Assembly (NCBI RefSeq): GCF_001854605.1
Contig: NZ_MKJU01000006.1
Span: forward strand, 372,001-436,000
Source: Pseudoalteromonas amylolytica
GTDB taxonomy: Bacteria; Pseudomonadota; Gammaproteobacteria; Enterobacterales; Alteromonadaceae
Reading direction: 5' to 3'
DNA: 64,000 bases
The notes beneath the pieces were generated by a model. The model ran no database searches. It worked only from the letters and a program-made list of their open reading frames with translations, and had not been told where the DNA came from. Made by a program: the position numbers and the translations under genes. Of this stretch, positions 38,424 through 47,500 are shown in pieces. Every line of letters starts with the position of its first letter. Position 1 is the first letter of the stretch.

Positions 38424-39356
38424 ATGTCTATTTTTTCACGCTTAACCCTGTTCTTGGTATGTGTAGGGTTGTTGAGCGCTTACAGTGCTTTTTCAAGCTC
38501 GTATTTAGATTCGAAGGGAAAGAAAGCGATTGAGCCTGAAAATATTCCACCAGTCAGCATCCAGCTTTGGTCTGTAAATGAAACACTTAAAAAAGATTTT
38601 GCAGGCACATTAAAGGCTATCTCTAAAATGGGCTTTGAAGCCGTAGAATTTGCTGGGCATTTTGGACCTTATGGTGAGGACCCACAAGGTTTAAAGAAAT
38701 TTTTAGACAGCTTGCACCTCAAAGTCAGTGGCGCACATGTCAAAATGCGCGATCTTACAGATGATAAGTTTTTAAATACTGTACGCTTTTATCAGCAACT
38801 AGGTACCCCTATGTTGATAGTTCCTAGCGATAAGCGCGCGGAACACGCTGATACCATTGATGCTTTTGTTGCACAAGTAAACAAGGTCGCTGCAAAAATG
38901 CGAGATACAGGTATGGGCTTTGGCTTTCACAATCATGACCGTGAGCTTGTTCAATATCAGAACAGTACCTTCTGGGACTACATTGCCACTCATACAGCCG
39001 ATGATTTTATTTTGCAATTGGATGTGGGATGGACCGTATATGCAGGTAAAGACCCTGTGGCTTACATCAACCGCTACCCCAATCGAACCCTTACAACACA
39101 CTTAAAAGCCAAATTCCCATCTAACACGAAAGGCAAAAAACCACTAATCGGTCAGGACATCACAAACTGGGCATCCGTTATCCGTGCCTGTGTGATAAAC
39201 GGCGGGACCCAATGGTTAGTGCTTGAGCAAGAAGAATACCCTGATGGGTTAAGTCAGCTTGAAGCTGTAGAAAAATCAAAGCAAGGGTTAGATGCAGTAA
39301 TCAGACAAATAACAGCGGTTAAGGCTACGCACTTGAGTTTATCTTCCGCTCAGTGA
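38424..39356 (+). CDS. Exported TIM-barrel sugar isomerase/epimerase-like protein
   Basis: 310 residues with an N-terminal signal or anchor (LTLFLVCVGLLSAYSAFSSS) and then an AP-endonuclease-2-like barrel: VSIQLWSVNETLKKDFAGTL, GFEAVEFAGHFG, GFGFHNHDRELVQ, LQLDVGWTVYAGKDP, THLKAK and LVLEQEEYPDG, which supply the metal-binding residues. It should act in the periplasm, where the Tat-exported GMC dehydrogenase makes its product. In related systems such proteins cleave or epimerise 3-keto-glycosides; for this gene that is inference. GGAAACGAAAC precedes the ATG. It is the last gene of the operon; the next gene has its own leader region. Confidence 0.87.
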   Translation: MSIFSRLTLFLVCVGLLSAYSAFSSSYLDSKGKKAIEPENIPPVSIQLWSVNETLKKDFAGTLKAISKMGFEAVEFAGHFGPYGEDPQGLKKFLDSLHLKVSGAHVKMRDLTDDKFLNTVRFYQQLGTPMLIVPSDKRAEHADTIDAFVAQVNKVAAKMRDTGMGFGFHNHDRELVQYQNSTFWDYIATHTADDFILQLDVGWTVYAGKDPVAYINRYPNRTLTTHLKAKFPSNTKGKKPLIGQDITNWASVIRACVINGGTQWLVLEQEEYPDGLSQLEAVEKSKQGLDAVIRQITAVKATHLSLSSAQ

Positions 39357-39471
39357 GCCGTTAATTCGAACCACAAAAACAGTAAAACGAAAGGCATTTA
39401 ATTTGGATAAAAAATACAAGGCTTGATTGCAAGCCAACCCAAATACTTACCATCAACAAGGATACAACAAC

Positions 39472-42400
39472 ATGAAACTTACTACTTTAGCACTGTGTAC
39501 GCTCAGCGTTTGCAGTGTGCACTTGGCTGCGCAAGAAAGTGTAAAGCCAGCATTAATAAAACATAAGAGCACAGTTCACAGGCATGCTCTCGATGATACG
39601 CTAACGCCAAGCTGTGGCGCTGAGAAAAACGGCCAAAATTGGGCGAAACTGCAATCTCAAGCAAAGCGCTCGCAGGGTCAAATACCACGTATTATGCGCT
39701 CAGCTACATACGATAAAAGTGTATTTGACGAACTTCAGCAAGACAGCATTGCAGTCGATGGCAGATACTATATTCCTGTCGTATTTCATGTCTATGGTGA
39801 TGCTTACAATTGCACCGATGAGAGCGCGAAATGCCTAACCGATGAAAAAATACAAGACGCACTGACCAAGCTCAATAATGATTTTCAGGGGTTATCTGTT
39901 GATTCTCCAGCCATAGCTCCGCAGTTTGAGGCAATTCGAGAAAACCTGAACATCGAATTCGTTCTGGCACGTAAAGACCCAAGCGGTAATCAAACCAATG
40001 GCATTGTTCGCTATAACCACGATCAAACAGGTTATGGTAATCATGATGACCAAACCCTTGCAAAAATTAAAGCTGATGCTTGGAATAACTATCGTTACAT
40101 GAATGTGTACCTCATGCATGATTTGTATGATGATGGTAAAGAAACCAACTCAGGTGTCGCATGGTATCCAGAGTTGGCAATGACACAGCAAGGTACAGCA
40201 CGAGTGGTCTACAACGGCCATTACGTAGGGAATAACACCAGTGAAAATTTTCGCTCTGTTCTGACTCATGAATTTGGTCACTGGCTAAACCTGATTCACA
40301 CATTTGAAACCAAACAGTGTTCAATCACTAACGAGGCTTTTTGTGGTTCAACAGGTGATAGAAGCTGTGATACACCACAAATGTCTATGCCAGGTGACAT
40401 GCAAAATAATGCACCTAATTGCCTAGGCCAGCAGACTAACACAGAAAACTTTATGCACTATTCGGACAATTATGCCATGTTTACTCAGGTACAGGTTGAG
40501 CGAATGACAGCAGCGTTACACAATCCGGCTCGCAGTACATTGTGGTCAAATGAAAACTTGGTGGCTACGGGGTTGTCGCAGTATGTGAGTGATAGCCCTA
40601 GACCGTGGGATGGTGCATCTGGTCTTGATGTTGAACCGCAAGGTACTACTATTGCAAGCTTCGATATTCCATTTGCCGAAAAATCAGTGGTGGATACATT
40701 TGAAATTAACCTGCCAAATACTGCTCGTAATGTCATGTTTTATCTCAATGGTCACACTGAAGACCCTGATTTGTATGTGTCAAAAGGACAAGCTCCAACG
40801 CCTCCGACAGGCGATTCTGAACAGTGGATTGCTGATTTAATCTCTTTCAATAGTGCTGGCAGCAGTGAAGCAGTCACTGTTGATACGCCCGATGTCACGG
40901 TACCTTACTTTGCTTCGGTGCATGCATTTAGCGCCTACAGTAATGCAACGCTGAGCGTGCTTCAAGGCACAGACCCATATCTTGAACCAGGAGAGCAGCG
41001 TTATACATTATTTAAACTCGATGATTTATGGGCCAACAAAAAAAATGCGTCTTGGCCGGATCGCCTCGGGAAAACTTATGACTTCCAATTTAGCGTGCCA
41101 GACAACGCGTCTCGTGTTGTTGTGGTTGTTCCTGGTGGCTATCAAGGTCCAAAAATGGCAGATGGCTCTATTAAAAGAAATGGAGACTTAGATCTCTATG
41201 TTGCCAAGGGACGCACTGTAACGAAGGATGATTTTGACTGCCGCCCATTTACTTGGAAAGGGATATCAGAATACTGTGAATTTCAAGGCGGTGGTGACTT
41301 CGAGGTGATCATAGACCCATTTGAAACTTATACGAATGCATCCATTCACGTGTACTATGAAATAGCGGACTCAGGTAATCAGCCTCCTTTTGCGAATATT
41401 AACGGACAGAATAAATATGAAGCAGTAGGTCATGCACTTCAATTGACGAGTTTTGGGTCAAATGACCCTGATGGCGAAGTCATGTCTTATCTATGGGACT
41501 TTGGTGACGGCACACAAGCTTCTACTGCAAACCCCATTCATACTTATTCAGAGGTAGGCACTTACAACATTTCGCTTACTGTGACCGACAATACAGGCTG
41601 GAGCACAACAGCGCACGCGCAAGCTTTTATTACACAAAACTCTCCTAATGATGCGCCTTTATGTAACGAGTGTGAACGCGTGTATTTAACAGATGAGCTT
41701 AATTTAAATGCCAAAGCAAATGGTCAGCTTTATAGTTACGAGTTCGCTGTACCTGAAGCTGCGTCTAAAGTGACTTTTGAATTGGTAGAAAGGTATAACG
41801 GCGACCCTGATATGCACGTTAGTCTAAATCAAGCTGTTTCAAAATCACAATACGACTGTCGTCCATGGGAAGCACCTAGTCAAACTGAACTATGTCAGTT
41901 TGAGCAAGGGGGTATATTCAATGTCATGATTGACCCATTCAAAGATTACGACTCTCTGCGCTTTAAAGCCTATTATGATATTCACCGTGATGCAGACCGC
42001 TCAGAGCCCAATCGGTTACCTATCGCAGATGCAGGCGGTAACAAAACAGTAAGAGCTGGCAGCGATATACAGCTAGATGGGGGCAACTCTAATGATACAG
42101 ACGGCACAATTGTAGAATATGAATGGGATTTTGGTCATGGCGTCACTGCCACAGGGGAGCAGTTATCGTATCGTTTTGAGCGTTCGGGCAGTTATCCAAT
42201 CCGTTTAACTGTGACCGACAACAAAGGTGCAAAAGCAAGTGTTCAAATAATCATTCGTGTACTCCCAATAGGCGATTATGACGAAGATGGTAACGTTGAT
42301 ATTGATGATATAGAGGCGCTTAGAGCAGCTATTGACGCTAACTTACCTCTGGATAGTTCATTCGATATCAATGGAGATGGCATAATAAATAGTCACGACG

Positions 42401-43086
42401 TTGAACAATTACACACTTTGTGTAGCTTTGCCGACTGTTCAAATATTCCACCCGCCCCAAAACCACCCATTGCCATCGCGTCAGCTTCTAAAGCAGACAT
42501 TCAAATTAGCGAAACTGTGGATTTTAGTAGCACAGGCTCAGACGATGAGTTTGGACAGATAGTCGCCTATCACTGGGATTTTGGCGATAGTACACAAAGC
42601 ACTTTCGCCAACCCAAGCCATAGCTATACAGCTGCTGGTGTGTATCAAGTGACATTAACAGTGACTGACAATGACAACATGACTGCAACTACGAGCGTTA
42701 CAGTGAATGTGAACCATGCCCCGCTAACTGATGCCTGTACCCAACCGAGCGATGGTGAAATCCGACGTCTAACACCAAGCAAAGCGCATTGTGTTAACAG
42801 CACTCGTGGATATTCATTTGCAGAGATGGACCGAGGGCATCAAAACGTTGCCATTACACTTATCAATGCACCCAGTGACACCAAGGTTTATTTGGGCGAT
42901 GGGCATTGGCCTAAAGCGGATGGTAGCGACCACGATGCGGTTTCCATAACACAGGGTAACCAAGCATGTTTGTTTTATAAAATCACTGAACAGTCGCGCT
43001 ATTGGGGTTATTTGAAGATGTCTGGAAACCCTATCGGCGCAACAATCGTAGTCGACTACGACGTAGCTGGTTGTCGTCCACACTAG
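39472..43086 (+). CDS. Secreted M43-type metalloprotease with PPC, PKD and dockerin-like modules
   Basis: About 1204 residues from the ATG at 39472, preceded by AAGGATACAACAAC and followed by a signal peptide (KLTTLALCTLSVCSVHLAAQ); an upstream in-frame TTG is not supported. The M43 domain has HEFGHWLNLIH at 266-276 (H266, H270, H276 ligands, E267). Then follow PPC-like domains (DPDLYVSKGQ, DLDLYVAKGR, DPDMHVSLNQ) and three PKD domains (YLWDFGDGTQ, YEWDFGHGV, YHWDFGDST). Between PKD 2 and 3 lies a dockerin-like pair of calcium loops (DYDEDGNVDIDD and DINGDGIINSHD). A C-terminal PPC-like domain ends the chain. It should degrade extracellular protein; a family name such as pappalysin-like is as far as motif evidence goes. 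It has its own terminator. Confidence 0.9.
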   Translation: MKLTTLALCTLSVCSVHLAAQESVKPALIKHKSTVHRHALDDTLTPSCGAEKNGQNWAKLQSQAKRSQGQIPRIMRSATYDKSVFDELQQDSIAVDGRYYIPVVFHVYGDAYNCTDESAKCLTDEKIQDALTKLNNDFQGLSVDSPAIAPQFEAIRENLNIEFVLARKDPSGNQTNGIVRYNHDQTGYGNHDDQTLAKIKADAWNNYRYMNVYLMHDLYDDGKETNSGVAWYPELAMTQQGTARVVYNGHYVGNNTSENFRSVLTHEFGHWLNLIHTFETKQCSITNEAFCGSTGDRSCDTPQMSMPGDMQNNAPNCLGQQTNTENFMHYSDNYAMFTQVQVERMTAALHNPARSTLWSNENLVATGLSQYVSDSPRPWDGASGLDVEPQGTTIASFDIPFAEKSVVDTFEINLPNTARNVMFYLNGHTEDPDLYVSKGQAPTPPTGDSEQWIADLISFNSAGSSEAVTVDTPDVTVPYFASVHAFSAYSNATLSVLQGTDPYLEPGEQRYTLFKLDDLWANKKNASWPDRLGKTYDFQFSVPDNASRVVVVVPGGYQGPKMADGSIKRNGDLDLYVAKGRTVTKDDFDCRPFTWKGISEYCEFQGGGDFEVIIDPFETYTNASIHVYYEIADSGNQPPFANINGQNKYEAVGHALQLTSFGSNDPDGEVMSYLWDFGDGTQASTANPIHTYSEVGTYNISLTVTDNTGWSTTAHAQAFITQNSPNDAPLCNECERVYLTDELNLNAKANGQLYSYEFAVPEAASKVTFELVERYNGDPDMHVSLNQAVSKSQYDCRPWEAPSQTELCQFEQGGIFNVMIDPFKDYDSLRFKAYYDIHRDADRSEPNRLPIADAGGNKTVRAGSDIQLDGGNSNDTDGTIVEYEWDFGHGVTATGEQLSYRFERSGSYPIRLTVTDNKGAKASVQIIIRVLPIGDYDEDGNVDIDDIEALRAAIDANLPLDSSFDINGDGIINSHDVEQLHTLCSFADCSNIPPAPKPPIAIASASKADIQISETVDFSSTGSDDEFGQIVAYHWDFGDSTQSTFANPSHSYTAAGVYQVTLTVTDNDNMTATTSVTVNVNHAPLTDACTQPSDGEIRRLTPSKAHCVNSTRGYSFAEMDRGHQNVAITLINAPSDTKVYLGDGHWPKADGSDHDAVSITQGNQACLFYKITEQSRYWGYLKMSGNPIGATIVVDYDVAGCRPH

Positions 43087-43094
43087 AGCGCTAC

Positions 43095-43130
43095 AAAGAC
43101 CCCAATGAAACTTGGGGTCTTTGCTTACTT
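43095..43130 (+). terminator. Terminator after M43 protease gene
   Basis: AAAGACCCCAA and TTGGGGTCTTT make a perfect 11-bp stem with a 6-base loop, beginning nine bases after the stop codon. The T-run is weak (the second arm ends in TTT, then GCTTACTT). Confidence 0.75.
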
Positions 43131-43194
43131 CATTTGAGCGCTTAAAAGACACATACGAGTGCTCAGTACCTAATCAATTCACTGAGACAACAAC

Positions 43195-45822
43195 ATGTAT
43201 AAAATAATTAAGATGACAACTCTTGTCATCGCATTGAGCTCATCAGCAAGCTGGGCGAAAGATGAACGAGAAACAGGAACATTTATTACGCACAATGATG
43301 TGGCTCATATTCACGCTAGCACAAGTTATGTGCCAGATGTAATGCATAGTGATAAACAAACCGTTCTGAAAATGAACTTACCAACACAAAGCAATATTAC
43401 TCAAAAGAGCGCATTTGAGACTTCAGCTGATGTATCAACATGCCCTGATACCGTATTTAGCCACCTTAGCGGCTTAGTATTTTTACAAGCGATCAGAGAG
43501 TATGGCAGCGTGTGTATTGATAAGCTATTTAACGATAAGCCACTGACGCAAGTATTGGGTGCATATAATGATGCGAACTTTTCAACAGTGATAACTGAAC
43601 TAAATGAGCGCCTTCAAAGTTATAATGGAACAACGGATGTTAGCTATTTGAGCGATTTATTTTATTGGTTAAAAGCCTACGCCTATTACGACTATCGACG
43701 ATTCGTTAATCCAACAACACAGCAAGCGATGGTGGGCGCTATCAACACGTTTTTCGCTAATGAACACTTCTTTGACAAAACACAAAGCAATGCGAAGTTA
43801 GTTCGTAGTGCGACAGGTATCATAAAGAATGCGCAAATAGGTGAGTATTTAGTGCCTTTAACACTCGGTTTATTGTCAAAGTACAATGAGTCTTACGAAT
43901 CTATTAACGACTGGGGACGTGCCGCAACGCCACTGTTTTGGCAAGTACTAAAAAGCTGTGCAAGTGACTCAGCATGTCGCTCGCAGCAACATAACCCGAC
44001 TTTGGTCAATGCAATCATCAACTTTATTGATCGTAACCTTAACTGGCTGGCGAAATCAAAGAATGACTACCACTTATTCAACCTCGGTTACCAGTTGGTT
44101 AACTTTTACCGAGGTAGCAAGGATGCACATTTTAGTACAATAGAGCCACTCTTAAAAACGTATATCAATAAGGTGTTTACAAATTATGGCCCCCTTAGAG
44201 ACGATAAAGAAAGAACACTCTATTTGGCCGTATTAGAAAGTGTAAATTACCAAAGGCAATGTTTAGCATTCAATGTCTGTGCTAAACAAGCGCAAATAAT
44301 AGAGCAGGTGTTGAGTAATCGTAAAACTTGTTCTTCAGGCACCTTGTTTATTTGGGCGCAAGACATGAATCAAGAGCAACTTGACTGGGCCTGTAATTCG
44401 CTAAAAGCTCATGAAGACCATTTCCACGAGCAGTTAGTAACCAATCGTATACCAGTTACACCGGATGATAACGACAAGCTTAAAATGGTCATTTTTAATG
44501 ATAAAAAAGAGTGGGTGACATATGGTGGAGTACTATTCAATGTCAATACCAATAACGGTGGGACTTACCGAGAAGGAGATCCTAGCAAGGCGGGTGACCA
44601 AGCAACATTTTATGCCTATGAACATGTGTCTGAGCGCCCCGTATTTGATATTTGGAATTTACGTCATGAATATATACATTACTTAGAAGGACGATTCATT
44701 TCAAAGGGGGACTTTAGTGATAGCGATGGTGCTGGACGAACGGTGTGGTTTGGTGAAGGTGTGGCGGAATATATGTCACTGCGAAATTGTAACGATGGTG
44801 CAATAGCACAAGCTAAAACTGCGCCATACGCGCTAAGTACAATATTCAACAATGAATATGGTGTGGGACAAACGCGAATTTACGATTGGGGGTATTTATC
44901 AAACCGCTTTATGTTTGAACGCCAGCAGTCATCTTACTTTGAGATGCTTGAACTGTTTAAGCAGGGGAAATTTCAAGAATACCGTACAAACTTGGTTGAT
45001 AAATGGATATCAAATAAAACCTTCGATAATGAGTTTAATTCATGGCTAAACACTGTTGAGTCAAAAGGGTGTAGTATTGATAGTACGCGTCCGGAGTCGC
45101 CTGTAGAACCAATAGATATTGATGAGCTTCAAGGAAGTGACATGATTGGAGTTAATGCATGTGATATTGACGATTCATCAATTGACACCTCCAATTTAAA
45201 AGCAGGCTATGCAAGGTGCATCGACCATCTATCTGCGCACGAGCAAGTTGAGTTTGCATTATATGTAGACCGCAGGATTCAAGGGGCATCACTAGAAATA
45301 AGTCTGCGGCACGGGCAAGGTAATGCTGATGTGTACCACGAATTTAATCGAAATGGCCATTTTACAAAGTCACAAGGGCCAACTAATGAGGAAACGCTGG
45401 TTATAGAGGATGTTCAATCAGGTTGGCACTTTATTAGTTTGAAAGCAAACAATGATGTGCAAAATACCACTTTATTAGCGCGCTACATCAAGAGTGTACC
45501 GTCTAATGTTCGTGTATTAGAGAATGGCGAATCTGTGCCTGTAGCGATTGCTGATGGCGGTCAACTTATGTTTGCCATGAATGTGCCAGCAGGTGCCAGC
45601 AACTTAAGTTTTAGCACAGTTGGAGGTACAGGGGAGCTTGATATGCATGTTAAGTTTGGCAGTGAGCCGACCAAAAAGGATTACGAGTGCCGTCCTTGGA
45701 AGCGAGGTAACAAAGAGACGTGTACTTTTGATAATTCACAGGTGGGAACGTATTACATTATGTTGTCTGCTGATCCTCAGTTCTCAGGCGCGACACTGAT
45801 TGGCCGTTTCGATGAGCAGTAG
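43195..45822 (+). CDS. Second secreted M9 collagenase with two PPC domains
   Basis: 875 residues; signal peptide MTTLVIALSSSASWA. The helical activator region spans about 80-430. The zinc site HEYIHYLEGRF is at 491-501 (H491, H495, E492) with the third ligand in WFGEGVAEY (E521). Two PPC-type domains follow at about 665-770 and 775-875. The order, the NNGGTYREGDPS and VWFGEG motifs and the C-terminal CRPWKRGNKETCTF match the collagenase at 7410-9935, so they are paralogues, though the N-terminal thirds differ greatly. The gene lies just after the M43 protease terminator and has a short hairpin after its stop. It should attack collagen. Confidence 0.92.
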   Translation: MYKIIKMTTLVIALSSSASWAKDERETGTFITHNDVAHIHASTSYVPDVMHSDKQTVLKMNLPTQSNITQKSAFETSADVSTCPDTVFSHLSGLVFLQAIREYGSVCIDKLFNDKPLTQVLGAYNDANFSTVITELNERLQSYNGTTDVSYLSDLFYWLKAYAYYDYRRFVNPTTQQAMVGAINTFFANEHFFDKTQSNAKLVRSATGIIKNAQIGEYLVPLTLGLLSKYNESYESINDWGRAATPLFWQVLKSCASDSACRSQQHNPTLVNAIINFIDRNLNWLAKSKNDYHLFNLGYQLVNFYRGSKDAHFSTIEPLLKTYINKVFTNYGPLRDDKERTLYLAVLESVNYQRQCLAFNVCAKQAQIIEQVLSNRKTCSSGTLFIWAQDMNQEQLDWACNSLKAHEDHFHEQLVTNRIPVTPDDNDKLKMVIFNDKKEWVTYGGVLFNVNTNNGGTYREGDPSKAGDQATFYAYEHVSERPVFDIWNLRHEYIHYLEGRFISKGDFSDSDGAGRTVWFGEGVAEYMSLRNCNDGAIAQAKTAPYALSTIFNNEYGVGQTRIYDWGYLSNRFMFERQQSSYFEMLELFKQGKFQEYRTNLVDKWISNKTFDNEFNSWLNTVESKGCSIDSTRPESPVEPIDIDELQGSDMIGVNACDIDDSSIDTSNLKAGYARCIDHLSAHEQVEFALYVDRRIQGASLEISLRHGQGNADVYHEFNRNGHFTKSQGPTNEETLVIEDVQSGWHFISLKANNDVQNTTLLARYIKSVPSNVRVLENGESVPVAIADGGQLMFAMNVPAGASNLSFSTVGGTGELDMHVKFGSEPTKKDYECRPWKRGNKETCTFDNSQVGTYYIMLSADPQFSGATLIGRFDEQ

Positions 45823-45835
45823 GAGCTCTAAATCG

Positions 45836-45876
45836 ATAGAAGATAAATGCATGTAGTAAACGCTTTTATCTTCTAT
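45836..45876 (+). terminator. 12-bp inverted repeat after second collagenase
   Basis: ATAGAAGATAAA (45836-45847) pairs perfectly with TTTATCTTCTAT (45865-45876) across 17 bases, 13 bases after the stop codon. There is no T-run, so it may be a weak terminator or mRNA-stabilising end. Confidence 0.5.
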
Positions 45877-46095
45877 AACGTTGCGAACTCATGAAACTTA
45901 AAACAGTTTAAAAGCTATGATATTTAGCTTGTTAATCGATCTTACAGCTAAAAAACAGGGCTTAGACTTCACCTAACAGGTGGCTTTGAGCGAAAAGAAG
46001 ACCATCGCTCTAACTCGTTTCTGGACAGAAATGAGATAGAGATAACTGGCGGCTCTATGAAGCGGACCTTCAAGGCGTGAATCTGAAACTCTGTT

Positions 46096-46169
46096 GGGTG
46101 GCGCCTTCGGCTTAACCAACCTACCTTTTGACGTAGGTCGGCATAAGGCGCGAAGCGCCGCCATCCGAC
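46096..46169. repeat. Interspersed hairpin repeat, copy B
   Basis: GGGTGGCGCC ... CTTAACCAACCTACC and GTAGGTCGG ... GCCGCCATCCGAC are near-complementary arms, closely matching copy A at 21110-21189. It lies in the 436-base gap after the second collagenase. Confidence 0.65.
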
Positions 46170-46224
46170 AAAAATGATGAATTTACTTTGAAATAACTAG
46201 ACTTACCGTGTTGTTCCTGTGACC

Positions 46225-46290
46225 TAAATTCAAATATTTCACTTAAAGCCAACGGTTTTTAGTCCTTGTTAATTTGTTTGTTAGGTAATT
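46225..46290. other. Partial attC-like site at cassette end
   Basis: On the minus strand ACCTAACAAACAAATTAACAA then GGACTAAAAACCGTTGGCTTT resembles the 5' half of a Vibrio-type integron attC site. It overlaps the 3' end of the leftward 176-codon gene. The matching 3' half was not found. Confidence 0.4.
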
Positions 46291-46789
46291 TCCCACGCGC
46301 CTCTTTTTCTATCGAATCGACTACTTTTGCTAGTTGCGAGTCTCGTGACGGTTCGTATGGAATCGATGCTGCCGCCAAGACTGCTACTTGATAATTCCCA
46401 GCACTGATAGCGAAGTTGGATACTTTTTCAAGCGCTGAGCCTCGACTTGTTTCATACGATATTTGCGAAGCTGCAGCCAGCATAAGCTCAGCTTTTGATG
46501 GGTCTTTGCTAACTTCATAAGGAATACTATATTGAACAGCCTCACTACGTTTAGAAGAAGAACCAATATTTTCTGTGATAGTTGTAAACGCCCAAATAAA
46601 AGCAGGCATTGCCAGCATAAAAGCAAATATACCAACAAAGTCTAGTAGTCTAGCAACAGCTTCTGAGACTGGACTAGGTTCTACTTTACCATCAGTTGAA
46701 TTCTCAGCTGACTTAAAAGTTGCAGCCTTATATAAACCGACTAGCGCAGTAGCTAAAATGATTAACTGAGTTACTAATTCTGTGTTCAT
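46259..46789 (-). CDS. Small membrane protein with internal repeats (cassette-like)
   Basis: 176 residues. Two membrane helices lie near 5-22 and 45-75 (LVTQLIILATALVGLYKAAT and AVARLLDFVGIFAFMLAMPA). The C-terminal half consists of three related units: SIPYEVSKDPSKAELMLAAA, QISYETSRGSALEKVSNFAI and SIPYEPSRDSQLAKVVDSIE, each about 30 residues and helical. I recognise no family. No good ribosome site precedes the ATG, as is common in integron cassettes. attC-like sequences lie at both ends, and the gene is next to a second cassette-like gene on the same strand. Confidence 0.7.
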   Translation of the reverse strand: MNTELVTQLIILATALVGLYKAATFKSAENSTDGKVEPSPVSEAVARLLDFVGIFAFMLAMPAFIWAFTTITENIGSSSKRSEAVQYSIPYEVSKDPSKAELMLAAASQISYETSRGSALEKVSNFAISAGNYQVAVLAAASIPYEPSRDSQLAKVVDSIEKEARGKLPNKQINKD

Positions 46790-46800
46790 ATTTTTGAATT

Positions 46801-46856
46801 GCCTAATGCTTCAATCAGCCGCCGCGTTTAGCGGTCGGCTGCATTGACTTGTTATA
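46801..46856. other. attC-like integron recombination site
   Basis: GCCTAATGCTTCAATCAGCC, then GCCGCGTTTAGCGGTCGGCTG and CATTGACTTGTTATA form an imperfect hairpin (CAGCCGCCGCG against CGCGGTCGGCTG-like arms) flanked by GCCTAAT and TTGTTATA boxes. On the minus strand it encodes the SMQPTAKRGG tail typical of frames running into attC sites. It separates the two cassette-like genes. Confidence 0.55.
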
Positions 46857-47414
46857 TTTTTTATATCTGCTCCAGATTTCCCGTCGCATTCCTGCTTTCA
46901 TTTGAACCTTTATTTTTCGCCCTACACTGGTGCATAAGTAAATCTCAGATGTAAATATCCTGAAAAATGCTTTCATGGTATTGGCTGGAAATAGAAATCG
47001 TTCTGGCGAATCAAGTTTTTCAATGAAGTCTGAGGCGAAGTTTATTCTAGCTGTATCTCCGTCAGACAATCTCATTGGCAACTTCGAGCAAAGCCTAGTG
47101 ACTCTTTCATCGAGATACGGCTGTATGACAGTGCGTTGTCTTCTTAGAAAAGGCGCATGCTTCCAGTGCCATTCAAAATTTGTAACTTGGACTTCGCGAG
47201 TACCTACATTCACTAAATCCAGCACATATGCATACGTGTCTAATCTCATCGGGTCATAACTTGGAATTATACATCCACTGTAATTTGCCTTAAGTCGGAT
47301 AAATTTATCAAGAACGGATAACCAAAGAGCCAACCCAGAAATTAGTATTGCTCCGAACGCTGACAGCCAAGGAGCAAAGCTGTTAAAGCACTGCCATGTA
47401 TTACAAGCTTCCAA
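46815..47414 (-). CDS. Small membrane-anchored protein (cassette-like)
   Basis: 199 residues from a TTG at 47414 with TAGGACC just upstream. One membrane helix near 12-33 (FAPWLSAFGAILISGLALWL), then a soluble domain of about 150 residues with a beta-rich middle (YAYVLDLVNVGTREVQVTNFEWHW) and Arg-rich C-terminus. The last ten residues SMQPTAKRGG are encoded by the attC-like hairpin, so the natural protein may have gained this tail by recombination. Function unknown. It is the right-hand of two cassette-like genes read leftwards; no integrase is in the window. Confidence 0.65.
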   Translation of the reverse strand: MEACNTWQCFNSFAPWLSAFGAILISGLALWLSVLDKFIRLKANYSGCIIPSYDPMRLDTYAYVLDLVNVGTREVQVTNFEWHWKHAPFLRRQRTVIQPYLDERVTRLCSKLPMRLSDGDTARINFASDFIEKLDSPERFLFPANTMKAFFRIFTSEIYLCTSVGRKIKVQMKAGMRREIWSRYKKYNKSMQPTAKRGG

Positions 47415-47436
47415 GTCTGGTCCTACCTATCAAAAA

Positions 47437-47500
47437 ATATAACAACTTATTCTGTCCCACTTTGGTGGTTTATAACACACCAAAGCGGCTCTTATTACAT
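47437..47500. other. Possible attC-like site upstream of cassette genes
   Basis: ATATAACAACTTATTCTGTC, then CTTTGGTG (47460-47467) paired with CACCAAAG (47478-47485). The ATAACAA box resembles the one in the 46801-46856 site. The structure is shorter and the opposite box is not clear. Confidence 0.3.
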
